Assembly: GCF_020169415.1 (NCBI RefSeq)
Contig: NZ_JAIULG010000045.1
Span: 1 to 38,590, forward strand
DNA: 38,590 nt
Source of the DNA: Tsukamurella sp. M9C
GTDB lineage: Bacteria > Actinomycetota > Actinomycetes > Mycobacteriales > Mycobacteriaceae
Direction: 5' to 3'
How positions within the stretch are numbered: position 1 is the stretch's first letter; each line of letters starts with the position of its first letter. A program made the position numbers and the translations under genes. Shown one piece after another: positions 1 through 8,585 of this stretch. Under the pieces are notes generated by a model that worked only from the letters and a program-made list of their open reading frames with translations, searched no databases and had not been told where the DNA came from.

Positions 1-1690
1 GCGTTTCGGGGCGCGGAGCCTCGGGACGCGGTGCCGTCGCGGGGCGCGGGGCCGCGGCGCGGGGGCCGGTGTGGCCCTCGGTGCGCTGGGTCGCGGGACG
101 GGGCGCGACGGGGAACTGTCCGGTCGGCGGCGCCACCGGCAGCTGCCCCGTCGGCGGCGCGGCGGGCGCCGGCGTCTCCTGCTCGACCCGCTCCTCGGCC
201 GGCGTCGAGGCGGCCGCCGCGGTGGTCGTGGCTGCCGCCGCGCTCGCCGCTCTCGCGGCCGCGGCGCGGCGCTCGCGGACCCGGATCTCCGACGGGTCGG
301 CGTCGGGATGGCTCTGCGTGTAGCGCTTCGCGGCCTCGGCGCTCACGGCGACCCGCTTCGGCTTCGCGAGCAGCGTCGCGATGGCGGTGGTCAGCGGCAC
401 GGACAGGGCCAGGCCGATGCCGCCGACGAAGGCGCGGACCAGCTCGATCGCCACCGAGTCCGACGTGAGCACCTGGCCCAGCGGCCGGCCCGCGATGGAG
501 AACAGCAGCAGTAGCGGCAGCGCCGTGCCGACGTACGCGAAGACGAGGGTGTAGACCGTCGACGCGATGTGGTCGCGGCCCACGCGCATCGCGGAGAGGA
601 AGGTGCGTCGACGCGAGGACTTCGGGGAGAGCTTCGCCAGTTCGAAGGTCGCCGACGACTGCGTGATCGTCACGTCGTTGAGCACGCCCAGCGCGCCGAT
701 GACGAAGCCCGCGAGCAGCACGCCGGACGTCGAGACGGTCGAGGCGTAGGCCTGCAGGTTCGTGGTGTCCTCGCTGCTCAATCCCGTGACCTGGGTGGTG
801 GCCGTCGCGAGCCAGGCCAGCACGCCGCACACCGCGAGCGAACAGAGCGTGCCCAACAACGCCGCCGACGTCCGCAGCGAGACGCCGTGCGCGAGGTACA
901 GCACCAGGTACAGGATCACCGCCGACGCGACCAGCGCCACCCAGACGGCCGAGTGCCCGTCGAGGATCGACGGCAGCGCGAAGAAGACGATCACCACGCC
1001 CGAGAGCGCCAGCCCCAGCAGCGCCCGCAGGCCGCGCCACTGGGCCACCGCGATCACCACGGCCGCGAAGACCAGGCCCCACACCCACAGCGAGACGCCG
1101 CGCGCGTAGTCGTAGAAGGCGTAATTCGACGGCGAGCCGGCCACGCCGCCGCCGTTCCAGCTCATCATGATCTTGGTGCCGGGCGCGAGGTCGGGCTGGC
1201 CGGTGCCGGGCGTCGCCGGACGGGACAGGTCGATGCCCGACGGTGCCGCGTCCGGCGAGGCCTTCCCGGGCACCGCGGAGACGTTCATCCGCTGCGTGCC
1301 GATGGAGAACATCGTCCACTTGCCGGCGTCGGGGCCGCTGGTGATCTTGACGGAGCTGTTGAGGCAGCCACCGTCGGGGTTGAGGACCGGGTGGCGCTCC
1401 GCGTCGCTGAGCTGCCCGTTCCCGGACGGGGAGAAGTCGCAGTCGCCGACGAGCTGCTCGGAGACCTCGCCCTTGGCCAGCGTCGGCGACTGTGGCCCCG
1501 AGGGCACGCTCACGCGGATCTGGGACGGCCAGAGCAGGATCACGCCGGCCACGACGAGGACGCCGATCACGGCGAGGAGGCCGACCACGACCCGGGACGC
1601 CCATCTCCCGAGGGAGATGTTGGTCAGCGAGTGGCTGTGCACGTGCGCTGCGGGGTCGTCGTGCAGGTCGTGGTCGTGGTCGGCTGTCAC
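1..1690 (-). CDS. YibE/F family membrane protein, 3' end cut by window edge
   Basis: The leftward frame from GTG 1690 stays open to base 1, so only the C-terminus is missing (about 563 residues present). A His/Asp-rich N-terminus (HDHDLHDD... HVHSHS) is followed by one membrane segment, an extracytoplasmic region of about 130 residues, then a run of about seven hydrophobic segments. The arrangement and motifs such as LNDVTITQ fit the YibE/F-like family (PF07907), whose function is not established. The tail is Ala/Pro/Arg-rich and contains two tandem PPTGQ-x-PVA units near bases 105-150. The frame upstream is closed by the in-frame TAG of alaT only nine bases before the GTG, so the start is well fixed and the gene is the third of a leftward operon. 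Family fairly sure; role unknown. Confidence 0.8.
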   Translation of the reverse strand, partial: MTADHDHDLHDDPAAHVHSHSLTNISLGRWASRVVVGLLAVIGVLVVAGVILLWPSQIRVSVPSGPQSPTLAKGEVSEQLVGDCDFSPSGNGQLSDAERHPVLNPDGGCLNSSVKITSGPDAGKWTMFSIGTQRMNVSAVPGKASPDAAPSGIDLSRPATPGTGQPDLAPGTKIMMSWNGGGVAGSPSNYAFYDYARGVSLWVWGLVFAAVVIAVAQWRGLRALLGLALSGVVIVFFALPSILDGHSAVWVALVASAVILYLVLYLAHGVSLRTSAALLGTLCSLAVCGVLAWLATATTQVTGLSSEDTTNLQAYASTVSTSGVLLAGFVIGALGVLNDVTITQSSATFELAKLSPKSSRRRTFLSAMRVGRDHIASTVYTLVFAYVGTALPLLLLFSIAGRPLGQVLTSDSVAIELVRAFVGGIGLALSVPLTTAIATLLAKPKRVAVSAEAAKRYTQSHPDADPSEIRVRERRAAAARAASAAAATTTAAAASTPAEERVEQETPAPAAPPTGQLPVAPPTGQFPVAPRPATQRTEGHTGPRAAAPRPATAPRPEAPRPET

Positions 1691-1699
1691 GCCGACACC

Positions 1700-2956
1700 C
1701 TACTTCTGCTTGTAGGAACTCAGGAAGTTGCCGAAACGATCGAGGGCCTCGGCGAGGTCGCGCGCCCAGGGCAGGGTGACGACGCGGAGGTGGTCGGGCG
1801 TGGCCCAGTTGAAGCCGGTGCCCTGCACCAGGAGGATCTTCTCCTGGTTGAGCAGGTCCAGCACCATCTGCTCGTCGTCGCGGATCTCGTGCACGTTCGG
1901 GTCCAGCTTGGGGAAGGCGTACAGCGCGCCCTGGGGCTTGACGCAGCTCACCCCGTCGATGGCGTTGAGCTTCTCGTAGGCCACGTCGCGCTGCTCCAGC
2001 AGCCGCCCGCCGGGCAGGATCAGGTCGTTGATCGACTGGTAGCCGCCGAGCGCCACCTGGATCGCGTGCTGCGCGGGGACGTTGGGGCACAGGCGCGTCG
2101 ACGCCAGCAGCGTCAGGCCCTCGATGAAGCCGGAGGCGTGGTCCTTCGGCCCGGTGAGCACCATCCAGCCCGCGCGGTAGCCGCACACGCGGTACGCCTT
2201 GGACAGGCCGTTGAACGTGCAGACGAGCAGATCCGGCGCGAGCTCGGCGATGGAGATGTGCTTCGCGTCGTCGTAGAGGATGCGGTCGTAGATCTCGTCG
2301 GCCAGCACGAGGAGCGAGTGCTTGCGCGCCACCTCGACGATCTGCTGCAGCGTCTCGCGCGAGTAGACGGCGCCCGTCGGGTTGTTCGGGTTGATCACGA
2401 CGATCGCCTTGGTGCGCGGTGTGATCTTCGCCTCGATGTCCTCGACGGACGGGTTCCAGCCGTTGTCCTCGTCGCACAGGTAGTGCACCGGGGTTCCGCC
2501 GGAGAGTGACGTCATGGCGGTCCACAGGGGGTAGTCGGGCGCGGGGATGAGCACCTCGTCGCCGTTGTTCAGCAGCGCCTGCAGCGTCATCGTGATCAGC
2601 TCGGAGACCCCGTTGCCGAGGTAGACGTCGCCGATATCGAAGTACGGGAAGTCCTGGACCTCCTCGTAGCGGGTCACCACGGCCCGTCGCGCGGAGGCGA
2701 TGCCCTGGGACTCGCTGTAGCCCTGCGAGGTGGGCAGCGCGTGGATCATGTCGCGGACGATGGAGTCCGGCGCCTCGAAGCCGAACGTCGCCGGGTTGCC
2801 GATGTTCAGCTTGAGGATGCGGTGCCCCTGCGCCTCGAGCCGAGCCGCCTGTGCCACCACGGGTCCACGGATCTCGTACAGCACGTTCTGCAGCTTGGCG
2901 GACTGCTCGAGCGGCTTGAGTTCGGTGCGGATGTGGGGCACATGCGGTCGGCTCAT
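1700..2956 (-). CDS. alaT: Alanine aminotransferase, class I/II PLP enzyme
   Basis: 418 residues, full length for AlaT-type transaminases that interconvert pyruvate and alanine with glutamate/2-oxoglutarate in the cytoplasm. Fold-type I residues are all visible: NPNNPTG at 189-195, D220 and Y223 in LADEIYD for the PLP ring and phosphate, the Schiff-base lysine K253 in NGLSKAY, and the carboxylate-binding arginine in DHLRVVTLP near 393. It matches the protein annotated aspC/alaT (Rv0337c) next to the Fe-S reductase in mycobacteria. It starts three bases after the stop of the upstream membrane-protein gene and is followed nine bases later by the YibE/F gene, so the three are probably one transcript. 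Substrate preference cannot be proved from sequence; a general aspartate aminotransferase is the alternative. Confidence 0.9.
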   Translation of the reverse strand: MSRPHVPHIRTELKPLEQSAKLQNVLYEIRGPVVAQAARLEAQGHRILKLNIGNPATFGFEAPDSIVRDMIHALPTSQGYSESQGIASARRAVVTRYEEVQDFPYFDIGDVYLGNGVSELITMTLQALLNNGDEVLIPAPDYPLWTAMTSLSGGTPVHYLCDEDNGWNPSVEDIEAKITPRTKAIVVINPNNPTGAVYSRETLQQIVEVARKHSLLVLADEIYDRILYDDAKHISIAELAPDLLVCTFNGLSKAYRVCGYRAGWMVLTGPKDHASGFIEGLTLLASTRLCPNVPAQHAIQVALGGYQSINDLILPGGRLLEQRDVAYEKLNAIDGVSCVKPQGALYAFPKLDPNVHEIRDDEQMVLDLLNQEKILLVQGTGFNWATPDHLRVVTLPWARDLAEALDRFGNFLSSYKQK

Positions 2957-2959
2957 GGG

Positions 2960-3991
2960 CTATATCGTCGCAGGCTGCAGCAAATCCTTTTCCTCCACCT
3001 CGCCCTTGTCCGACGGTGCGCCGCCCTGCGCCCGGTGCTTCGCGGCGCCGATCACGAGCAGGGCGTAGCCCACGACGATCCAGGCGCCCAGCACCGCGAA
3101 GGCCGCGCCGGCCCCGGCGCCGACGAGGGAACCGTCGGCGAAGAAGGCCGCGCTGCGCAGCGCGGTGCCCGTCGCGCCGATCGGCAGGCTCTGGCCGAGG
3201 ACCGCCCAGACGTGCGGCAGGAACTCCGGCGGCATGGCGATGCCGGCCAGCGGCATCCCGACCAGCATGAACAGCAGTGCGGCGGGGCCGATGCCCTTCG
3301 TGCCGAGCAGGGAGACCAGCCCTGCCACCGTCGCGCCGATGGCGAGCATGCCCGCGCTCATCGCGAGCCACTGGCCCCAGAAGCCGCCGGGCAGCACGCC
3401 GATCCACATGGCCGCGCCCACGGCGGCGGCGCCGATGACCGCCGCGCCCACGGGCAGGGCCGCGGCGACGATCTTCGGATGGCCGCCGATCATCACCGTG
3501 GCCAGCGCCAGCACCATCCCCGAGAGGAAGACCGGCATCACGATCGAACCGAAGCCGGCGCCGCGCGGGTCGTCGGCGGAGAGCGGAGCCACCTCGACGG
3601 TCTGCACCTTCTGGCCCTGGGCCAGGGCCGTCGCCATCTGGGTGATCATCGGCGCGACGGCGGGCGAGGCGCCGCTCGCGACGACGGCCTTGGTCTGCGA
3701 CCCCGGGGCGGCAGGGCTCGCGGGCACGATGCCGCCGTAGACCTCGCGGTCCTTCGCGGCCTGCACCAGCGCGGCCTCGGATTCGTAGGCGTGCACGGCG
3801 AAGCCGCCGGGCTGCTGCGCGTCGAGCCGCTGCTCGACCTGCTGCGCCGCGCTCGCCGGGCCGACGACGCCGATCGGCAGGTCGTGCGGCTTGCCGTGCG
3901 AGGCGGGGCCGGTGAACAGCAGGACGATCAGCGGGATGGCGATCGCCAGCCCGGCGAAGACCGCCGCGAGCTGAGCGTGGGACTTGCTCAT
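2960..3991 (-). CDS. YhgE/ABC-2-like multispan membrane protein
   Basis: 343 residues. There is one N-terminal membrane segment (about 8-28), an extracytoplasmic domain of about 125 residues, then five to six hydrophobic segments from about 150 to 325 and a short charged tail. This topology is that of ABC-2-type/YhgE-Pip-like proteins (DUF3533-like), which often act in export of drugs, lipids or small molecules; no ATPase partner is present here. A strong ribosome site GGAGG lies nine bases before the ATG. A TetR gene is divergent, and two palindromes in the shared 100-bp gap lie on the predicted promoter, so local repression is likely. It leads the operon with alaT and yibE/F. Substrate unknown. 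Confidence 0.6.
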   Translation of the reverse strand: MSKSHAQLAAVFAGLAIAIPLIVLLFTGPASHGKPHDLPIGVVGPASAAQQVEQRLDAQQPGGFAVHAYESEAALVQAAKDREVYGGIVPASPAAPGSQTKAVVASGASPAVAPMITQMATALAQGQKVQTVEVAPLSADDPRGAGFGSIVMPVFLSGMVLALATVMIGGHPKIVAAALPVGAAVIGAAAVGAAMWIGVLPGGFWGQWLAMSAGMLAIGATVAGLVSLLGTKGIGPAALLFMLVGMPLAGIAMPPEFLPHVWAVLGQSLPIGATGTALRSAAFFADGSLVGAGAGAAFAVLGAWIVVGYALLVIGAAKHRAQGGAPSDKGEVEEKDLLQPATI

Positions 3992-4012
3992 GGTGGAGCA
4001 CCTCCAAGTAAT

Positions 4013-4071
4013 TCAACGTGTGATGAATCTGAGAGTACGACTGCGGCGACACGGAAGTCAACAGGCGTTGA
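4013..4071. promoter_or_regulatory. Twin TetR operator and divergent promoters
   Basis: Two related dyads: TCAAC-GTGT-GATGA at 4013-4026 (inside the longer ATTCA-N8-TGAAT, 4011-4028) and TCAAC-AGGC-GTTGA at 4058-4071 (inside AACAGG-N9-CCTGTT, 4060-4080), centres 45 bp apart. Leftward promoter: -35 TTGACT (4056-4061), 18-bp spacer, -10 TACTCT (4032-4037), so one dyad covers the -35 and the other the start region. The rightward TetR -10 TAGGAT (4080-4085) lies six bases before its ATG. Inferred target of the TetR encoded at 4092. Confidence 0.6.
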
Positions 4072-4091
4072 AATCCTGTTAGGATCGGCGC

Positions 4092-4673
4092 ATGGCCACA
4101 GGGAGACGGGCGGGCGTCAGTACCGCGAAGGCGGACATCCTCGAGGCGGCACGTGAGCTCTTCGCCGAGGTGGGTTACGACCGCGCCACGATCCGCGCCA
4201 TCGCCGCCCGCGCGGGCGTCGACGTGGCGCTGGTCTCGTACTACTACGGCAACAAGAAGGGCCTGTTCCGGGGCGTGATGAGCATGCCCGTCGACCCGGA
4301 GGAGATCTTCACCGCCGCGCTCGACGGCCCGCGCGAGGGCGTGGGGGAGCGGCTCGTGCGGGCCGCGCTCACGGTCTGGGAGGGGCAGGAGACCTCCGAC
4401 GCCTTCCGGGCGCTGCTGCGCGCCGCGGTGAACGCCGACGAGGGCGCGTCCAACACCTTCGGCGAGTTCCTGTCGTCGGTGATGATCCCGACGCTGACCA
4501 GGCACTCGGGGATCTCGATCGAGACGGCGCGGGTGGTCGCCAGCACGATGTTCGGGCTGGCCTTCATGCGGTACCTGATCGCAGCGCCGCTGTTCGCCGA
4601 GCCCTCGGCCGACGAACTGGTGGCGACCTACGGCGCCGCGATCCAGCGCATCGTCGACGGCGACGCGGGCTGA
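4092..4673 (+). CDS. TetR-family transcriptional regulator
   Basis: 193 residues. The N-terminal helix-turn-helix is clear at about 14-60 (ILEAARELFAEVGYDRATIR followed by AGVDVALVSYYYGNKKGLF). The C-terminal ligand domain resembles the TetR_C subfamilies found in mycobacteria, but I cannot name the ligand. The ATG comes six bases after the -10-like TAGGAT and there is no Shine-Dalgarno sequence, so the message is probably leaderless. It is divergent from the YhgE-like gene and sits beside two matching palindromes, which suggests autoregulation and control of the membrane-protein operon. Confidence 0.85.
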   Translation: MATGRRAGVSTAKADILEAARELFAEVGYDRATIRAIAARAGVDVALVSYYYGNKKGLFRGVMSMPVDPEEIFTAALDGPREGVGERLVRAALTVWEGQETSDAFRALLRAAVNADEGASNTFGEFLSSVMIPTLTRHSGISIETARVVASTMFGLAFMRYLIAAPLFAEPSADELVATYGAAIQRIVDGDAG

Positions 4674-4681
4674 CGCGTCCC

Positions 4682-4746
4682 GAAACCCGCAGAATTCGGG
4701 CCGACGATCGAAATACGTCGCCCCGAGCCGGGAATCGGCCGGTTCC
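4682..4746. terminator. Convergent-gene palindrome (element A)
   Basis: An 11-bp stem with one mismatch (4696-4706 with 4716-4726, core CGACG/CGTCG) sits inside weaker outer arms GAAACC and GGTTCC. It fills the gap between the convergent TetR gene and the hypothetical gene whose TAG starts at 4746. The 14-mer GGAATCGGCCGGTT (4731-4744) recurs exactly in element C at 25079-25092. Probably a bidirectional terminator belonging to a small repeat family. Confidence 0.5.
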
Positions 4747-5432
4747 TAGAGCCGGTCGCCCGGCGCGGGCAGGATCTCGGTCGGCTCGATGACCTCGGGT
4801 GCCGCTGGTGCCGATCCCGGGGCAGCGGATGCCGGGGCGGGAGCTGCGGGCGGAGTCTGCGGGTCCTCGTCGTCGCCGAGGTTGTGGAAGGCGCGGCCCA
4901 GCTCCTCGGAGACGTTGATGATCCGCGCCTTCTTGATCTCCGGCTTGTCGATCTCCTCGGCGACGTACTGCGCGATGAACCGCCGGATCTCCGAGTCGAC
5001 GCTGGCGACGACGCGCACGATGGAGCCGCGGATGGTGCGCGACTCGACGTCGACCCACACGTCCTTGGGCTTCGGCGGGTCGACCTCGATGCGCAGCTCC
5101 AGCGGCGCCGCGGCGCGCACCGTGAGCGGGAGCGTGATGAGGCCGGCCACGTCGTAGCGGATCCGGTCGACCTTGAGGTCGATCAGCAGGCCGATGCGCA
5201 GCGGGATCTTCACCGTGAAGGTGATGAGCTCGCCCACCTGGCGCGTGAGCTGCGGCTCGTCGATCTCCACCTGCGCCCACACCTTGGCCATCCCACCGGG
5301 GCCCGACGGAATCGGGCCCACGGTGAAATCGCCGCCGGCGATGTCGGCGAACGCGGAGCCCACGCGCTCCTCGTTCACGGCGATCTCGAAGAACCGCCGC
5401 CCGAACTCCTCGTAAGTCACGTACTCAGGCAC
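4746..5432 (-). CDS. Conserved actinobacterial hypothetical protein
   Basis: 228 residues from GTG 5432, with AGGA seven bases before it. No signal peptide or membrane segment. Residues about 30-165 look like alternating amphipathic strands (for example TFTVKIPLRIGLLIDLKVDR), then a helical part, then a disordered Pro/Ala tail from about 185. I do not recognise a catalytic motif. The strand pattern recalls lipid-binding beta-sandwich proteins such as the DUF2993/LmeA type, but that is only an impression. It lies 45 bp downstream of etfD in the same direction and may be read from the same transcript. Function unknown. Confidence 0.6.
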   Translation of the reverse strand: MPEYVTYEEFGRRFFEIAVNEERVGSAFADIAGGDFTVGPIPSGPGGMAKVWAQVEIDEPQLTRQVGELITFTVKIPLRIGLLIDLKVDRIRYDVAGLITLPLTVRAAAPLELRIEVDPPKPKDVWVDVESRTIRGSIVRVVASVDSEIRRFIAQYVAEEIDKPEIKKARIINVSEELGRAFHNLGDDEDPQTPPAAPAPASAAPGSAPAAPEVIEPTEILPAPGDRL

Positions 5433-5477
5433 GCGTACATCCTGCCGCAGAAGCGATAGCCAGTCGGGGAGCTTCGA

Positions 5478-8429
5478 TCACTTCCGTCCACCGGGGCGCT
5501 TCGCGCCCGCCGCGATCCCGAAGCCCTTGGCCTTCGACTCACCCTCCGTGGTCACCGTGCGGTCGCTCGCGCCCGACGGTGCCTTCGGCTGGTCAGCGTC
5601 GGTTTCCGGGGCCGACGGTGCCGCCTCCGGAGCGGCCGCGGGGGCCTCTGCCGGGGCGTCGGCCGCGGGTGCGGGTGTGACCGGCGTCTCAGCGGCCGCC
5701 GGTGCCGAATCCGTCACAGGCGCTGGTTTCGGCGCGCCCGGCTTCTTCGCGCCGGGGCGCTTGGCGCCCGCCGCGATGCCGAAGCCGGCCGACTTGGACT
5801 CGCCCGCCGTGGTCAGCGTGCGGTCCTCGGCCGGGGCCGACGGTGCAGCCGGAGCCGCGGCAGCCGGTGCGGCCGGAGCCGCGGCAGCCTCGGTCGCGGG
5901 TGCCTCGGCCGCGGGGGCGGCGTCGGCGGCGGGAGCCGCTGCGGGCTTGGGTGCGCCCGGCTTCTTCGGTCCACCGGGGCGCTTGCCGCCGCCGGCGAGG
6001 CCGAGGCCCACCGTCGGCTTCGCGTCCTTCTTCTCCGCGGGCGCCGCCGGTGCGGCGGTCGCGGCGGCCGCCGGAACAGCGGCCGGGGCCGCGGCAGGCG
6101 CCTCGGCGAGGGCGGTGGCACCGTCGGACACCTTGCGGTTCGGGTTGCCGACGACGATGCCCTCGGGCAGGCCCCGTCGGACGGACTCGAGGAGCATCTG
6201 CGCGACGTCGACGACCTCGGGGGCCGGGGCGTCGGACTCCGCGGTCTGCGCGGTCACGCCGTCGGAGAGCATCACGCGGCAGAACGGGCAGCCGGTGGCG
6301 ATCTTCTTCGGCGTGGCCTCGGGCGACGACGACAGGGTGTTCAGGGCCTCGTCGACGCGGTCGATGTTGATGCGCTTGCCGAGCTGCTCCTCCATCCACA
6401 TGCGCGCGCCGCCGGCGCCACAGCACATGGACCGCTCGAGGTGCCGCGGCATCTCCTTGAGCGTGGCGCCCGAGGCGCCGATCAGCTCGCGCGGGGCCTC
6501 GTAGACCTGGTTGTGGCGGCCGAGGTAGCAGGGGTCGTGGTAGGTCACGTCCTCCGACGGGGGCGCGACGGGCACGAGCCGCTTCTCGCGGACCAGCTTG
6601 TTGAGCAGCTGCGTGTGGTGGACGACCTCGTAGTCGCCGCCGACCTGCGGGTACTCGTTGCCGAGCGCGTTGAAGCAGTGGGCGCAGGTCACGACGATCT
6701 TGCGCTGCTTGGCGGGCAGGCCGTCGAAGACCTCGTCGAGCTGCTCGATGTTCTGCTGGGCGAGCATCTGGAACAGGAACTCGTTGCCCGCGCGGCGGGC
6801 GGAGTCGCCGGTACAGGTCTCGCCCTGGCCCAGGACCAGGAAGTTCACGGCGGCCACGTCGAGGAGCTCGGCGACGGCCTTGGTGGTCTTCTTGGCGCGA
6901 TCCTCGAAGGCGCCGGCGCAGCCGACCCAGAAGAGGTACTCGAAGCCGTCGAAGGACTCGACGTCCTGGCCGTAGACCGGGATGTCGATGTCCATCTCGT
7001 CGATCCAGGCGGTGCGCTGGCTGACGTTCTGGCCCCAGGGGTTGCCCTTGTTCTCGAGGTTCTTGAACAGGCCGGCCAGCTCGTGCGGGAACTCGGACTC
7101 GATGAGCACCTGGTAGCGGCGCATGTCGACGATGTGGTCGACGTGCTCGATGTCGACGGGGCACTGCTCGACGCACGCACCACAGGTGGTGCAGGACCAG
7201 AGGACCTCGGGGTCGATGACGCCGCCCAGGGCGCCGTCCTCGCCCGCGGGCCCGACCAGGGCGCGCTCGGCCTCGGCGCGGGCGTCGGCGGGGATCTTCT
7301 CCAGCTTGGCCTCGTCCGGGTTGCCCTCGGCGTCGACCAGGCCGGTCTGCTCGCCCGACGGGTCCGTCCGGCCGCCGGCCAGCAGGTACGGCGCCTTGGC
7401 GTAGCCGTGGTCGCGCAGGCCCATGATGAGCAGCTTCGGGCTCAGCGGCTTACCGGTGTTCCACGCGGGGCACTGGCTCTGGCAGCGACCGCACTCGGTG
7501 CAGGTGGTGAAGTCCAGCCAGCCCTTCCAGGAGAAGTCCTCGATCTTGCCGGCGCCGAGGTTGTCGACGTCGGGATCGGTGTTCTCCATGGTCAGGACCT
7601 TGCCGTTGGAGACCATCGGCTTGGCGGCGCCCAGCGCGCGGCGGCTTCCCAGCTCGCGCTTGAAGTAGATGTTGAAGAAGGCCGAGAACCGGTGCCACGC
7701 GACGCCCCAGGTGAGGTTGCTGCCCACCAGGACGAGGAACATGACGCCCGACATCAGCTTGACGAAGGCGAAGACGGTGATCAGCGTCGGGCTCGCGGGG
7801 AGCAACTCGGCGACGTGGCGGGTGAAGAAGTCGGTCACGGGATCCGACTCGCCGTACGTGGCGATCTTGCTCGCCTTCACCAGGATCATGCCGACGCCCT
7901 CGGACAGGACGATGGCCTCGATCGTGTACGCGGGCAGGAACTTGCTGCCGGAGAAGCGCGAGAACAGTGCAGGGTTGCGCGGGTGCTTGACCTGGCGCAC
8001 CACGATGAGCACGAGGATGCCGAGGAACGTCGCGATACCCAGTACCTCGTCGAGGAGGTGGTACACCGGCCACGAGCCGACGACGGGCCAGTGGAAGGCC
8101 GGGTCGAAGGTCTGCGGCAGGGCCTCGAACCAGAACACCATGCCGGCGAGGAAGCCGACCATGACGAACCAGTGGGCGATGCCCACCGTGCGGTTCTTGA
8201 TCATCTTGGTGTGGGCGAGGAACTCGACCACGACCTCGGCGGCGCGAGGGATGAAGGGGAGCCAGCGGTCCTTGGCGGACTGTCCCTGGGCGATGATCCG
8301 CACCATGCGGAACGCGCCGCGGAAGAAGATCGCCCAGGCGACGACGAACGCGACTGCGCCGATCGTGCCGAGGGTGATGTTCAGCGGGGTGATGTCGGAC
8401 TCGGCGGCGGCCACATATGTCTGGTCCAC
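5478..8429 (-). CDS. etfD: EtfD-like membrane Fe-S electron-transfer reductase
   Basis: About 983 residues. Order: five to six membrane helices of the NarI/cytochrome b type (to about 265), two ferredoxin-type 4Fe-4S motifs (CTECGRCQSQCP near 310; CTTCGACVEQCP near 413), then two cysteine-rich CCG domains of the HdrB type (GCAGAF, ETCTGD, CAHC; then DPCYLGR, CCGAGG, GCPFC) to about 720. This matches mycobacterial Rv0338c, described as EtfD, which passes electrons from acyl-CoA dehydrogenases via EtfBA to the respiratory chain in fatty-acid oxidation. The tail from about 760 is Ala/Pro-rich with three spaced GLG/GFGIAAGAKRPG-type repeats. I chose GTG 8429 because GAAAGG lies eight bases upstream; the GTG at 8438 overlaps that site. 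A palindrome lies on the promoter. Confidence 0.85.
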   Translation of the reverse strand: MDQTYVAAAESDITPLNITLGTIGAVAFVVAWAIFFRGAFRMVRIIAQGQSAKDRWLPFIPRAAEVVVEFLAHTKMIKNRTVGIAHWFVMVGFLAGMVFWFEALPQTFDPAFHWPVVGSWPVYHLLDEVLGIATFLGILVLIVVRQVKHPRNPALFSRFSGSKFLPAYTIEAIVLSEGVGMILVKASKIATYGESDPVTDFFTRHVAELLPASPTLITVFAFVKLMSGVMFLVLVGSNLTWGVAWHRFSAFFNIYFKRELGSRRALGAAKPMVSNGKVLTMENTDPDVDNLGAGKIEDFSWKGWLDFTTCTECGRCQSQCPAWNTGKPLSPKLLIMGLRDHGYAKAPYLLAGGRTDPSGEQTGLVDAEGNPDEAKLEKIPADARAEAERALVGPAGEDGALGGVIDPEVLWSCTTCGACVEQCPVDIEHVDHIVDMRRYQVLIESEFPHELAGLFKNLENKGNPWGQNVSQRTAWIDEMDIDIPVYGQDVESFDGFEYLFWVGCAGAFEDRAKKTTKAVAELLDVAAVNFLVLGQGETCTGDSARRAGNEFLFQMLAQQNIEQLDEVFDGLPAKQRKIVVTCAHCFNALGNEYPQVGGDYEVVHHTQLLNKLVREKRLVPVAPPSEDVTYHDPCYLGRHNQVYEAPRELIGASGATLKEMPRHLERSMCCGAGGARMWMEEQLGKRINIDRVDEALNTLSSSPEATPKKIATGCPFCRVMLSDGVTAQTAESDAPAPEVVDVAQMLLESVRRGLPEGIVVGNPNRKVSDGATALAEAPAAAPAAVPAAAATAAPAAPAEKKDAKPTVGLGLAGGGKRPGGPKKPGAPKPAAAPAADAAPAAEAPATEAAAAPAAPAAAAPAAPSAPAEDRTLTTAGESKSAGFGIAAGAKRPGAKKPGAPKPAPVTDSAPAAAETPVTPAPAADAPAEAPAAAPEAAPSAPETDADQPKAPSGASDRTVTTEGESKAKGFGIAAGAKRPGGRK

Positions 8430-8468
8430 GTCGTGCACCTTTCTGCCTCGCGGGCTGGGTAACCACCG

Positions 8469-8497
8469 ATATTACTCGTCAGTAACATAGGTGTGAA
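8469..8497 (-). promoter_or_regulatory. etfD promoter with overlapping palindromic operator
   Basis: Reading leftward: -35 TTCACA (8492-8497), 17-bp spacer, -10 TAATAT (8469-8474). The perfect dyad TTACT-CGTC-AGTAA (8472-8485) covers the -10 and the adjacent spacer, the position expected for a repressor. No regulator gene is adjacent. Given the role of EtfD, a fatty-acid-responsive TetR/FadR-type regulator elsewhere is a reasonable inference. Confidence 0.6.
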
Positions 8498-8585
8498 ACC
8501 ACTGCGTCTGGCTTAACGGTAGAACGCGGATATATGTCGTCCCGCGCGAAGGTTCACCTAACTCGCTGCTCGGTAAGGTGTGCTC

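Noticed and set aside
569-2509. A 646-codon plus-strand frame
   Set aside because: Antisense to yibE/F and alaT, which both have clear family motifs; composition is typical of a shadow.
6441-8462. A 673-codon plus-strand frame
   Set aside because: Antisense to etfD; no recognisable domain.
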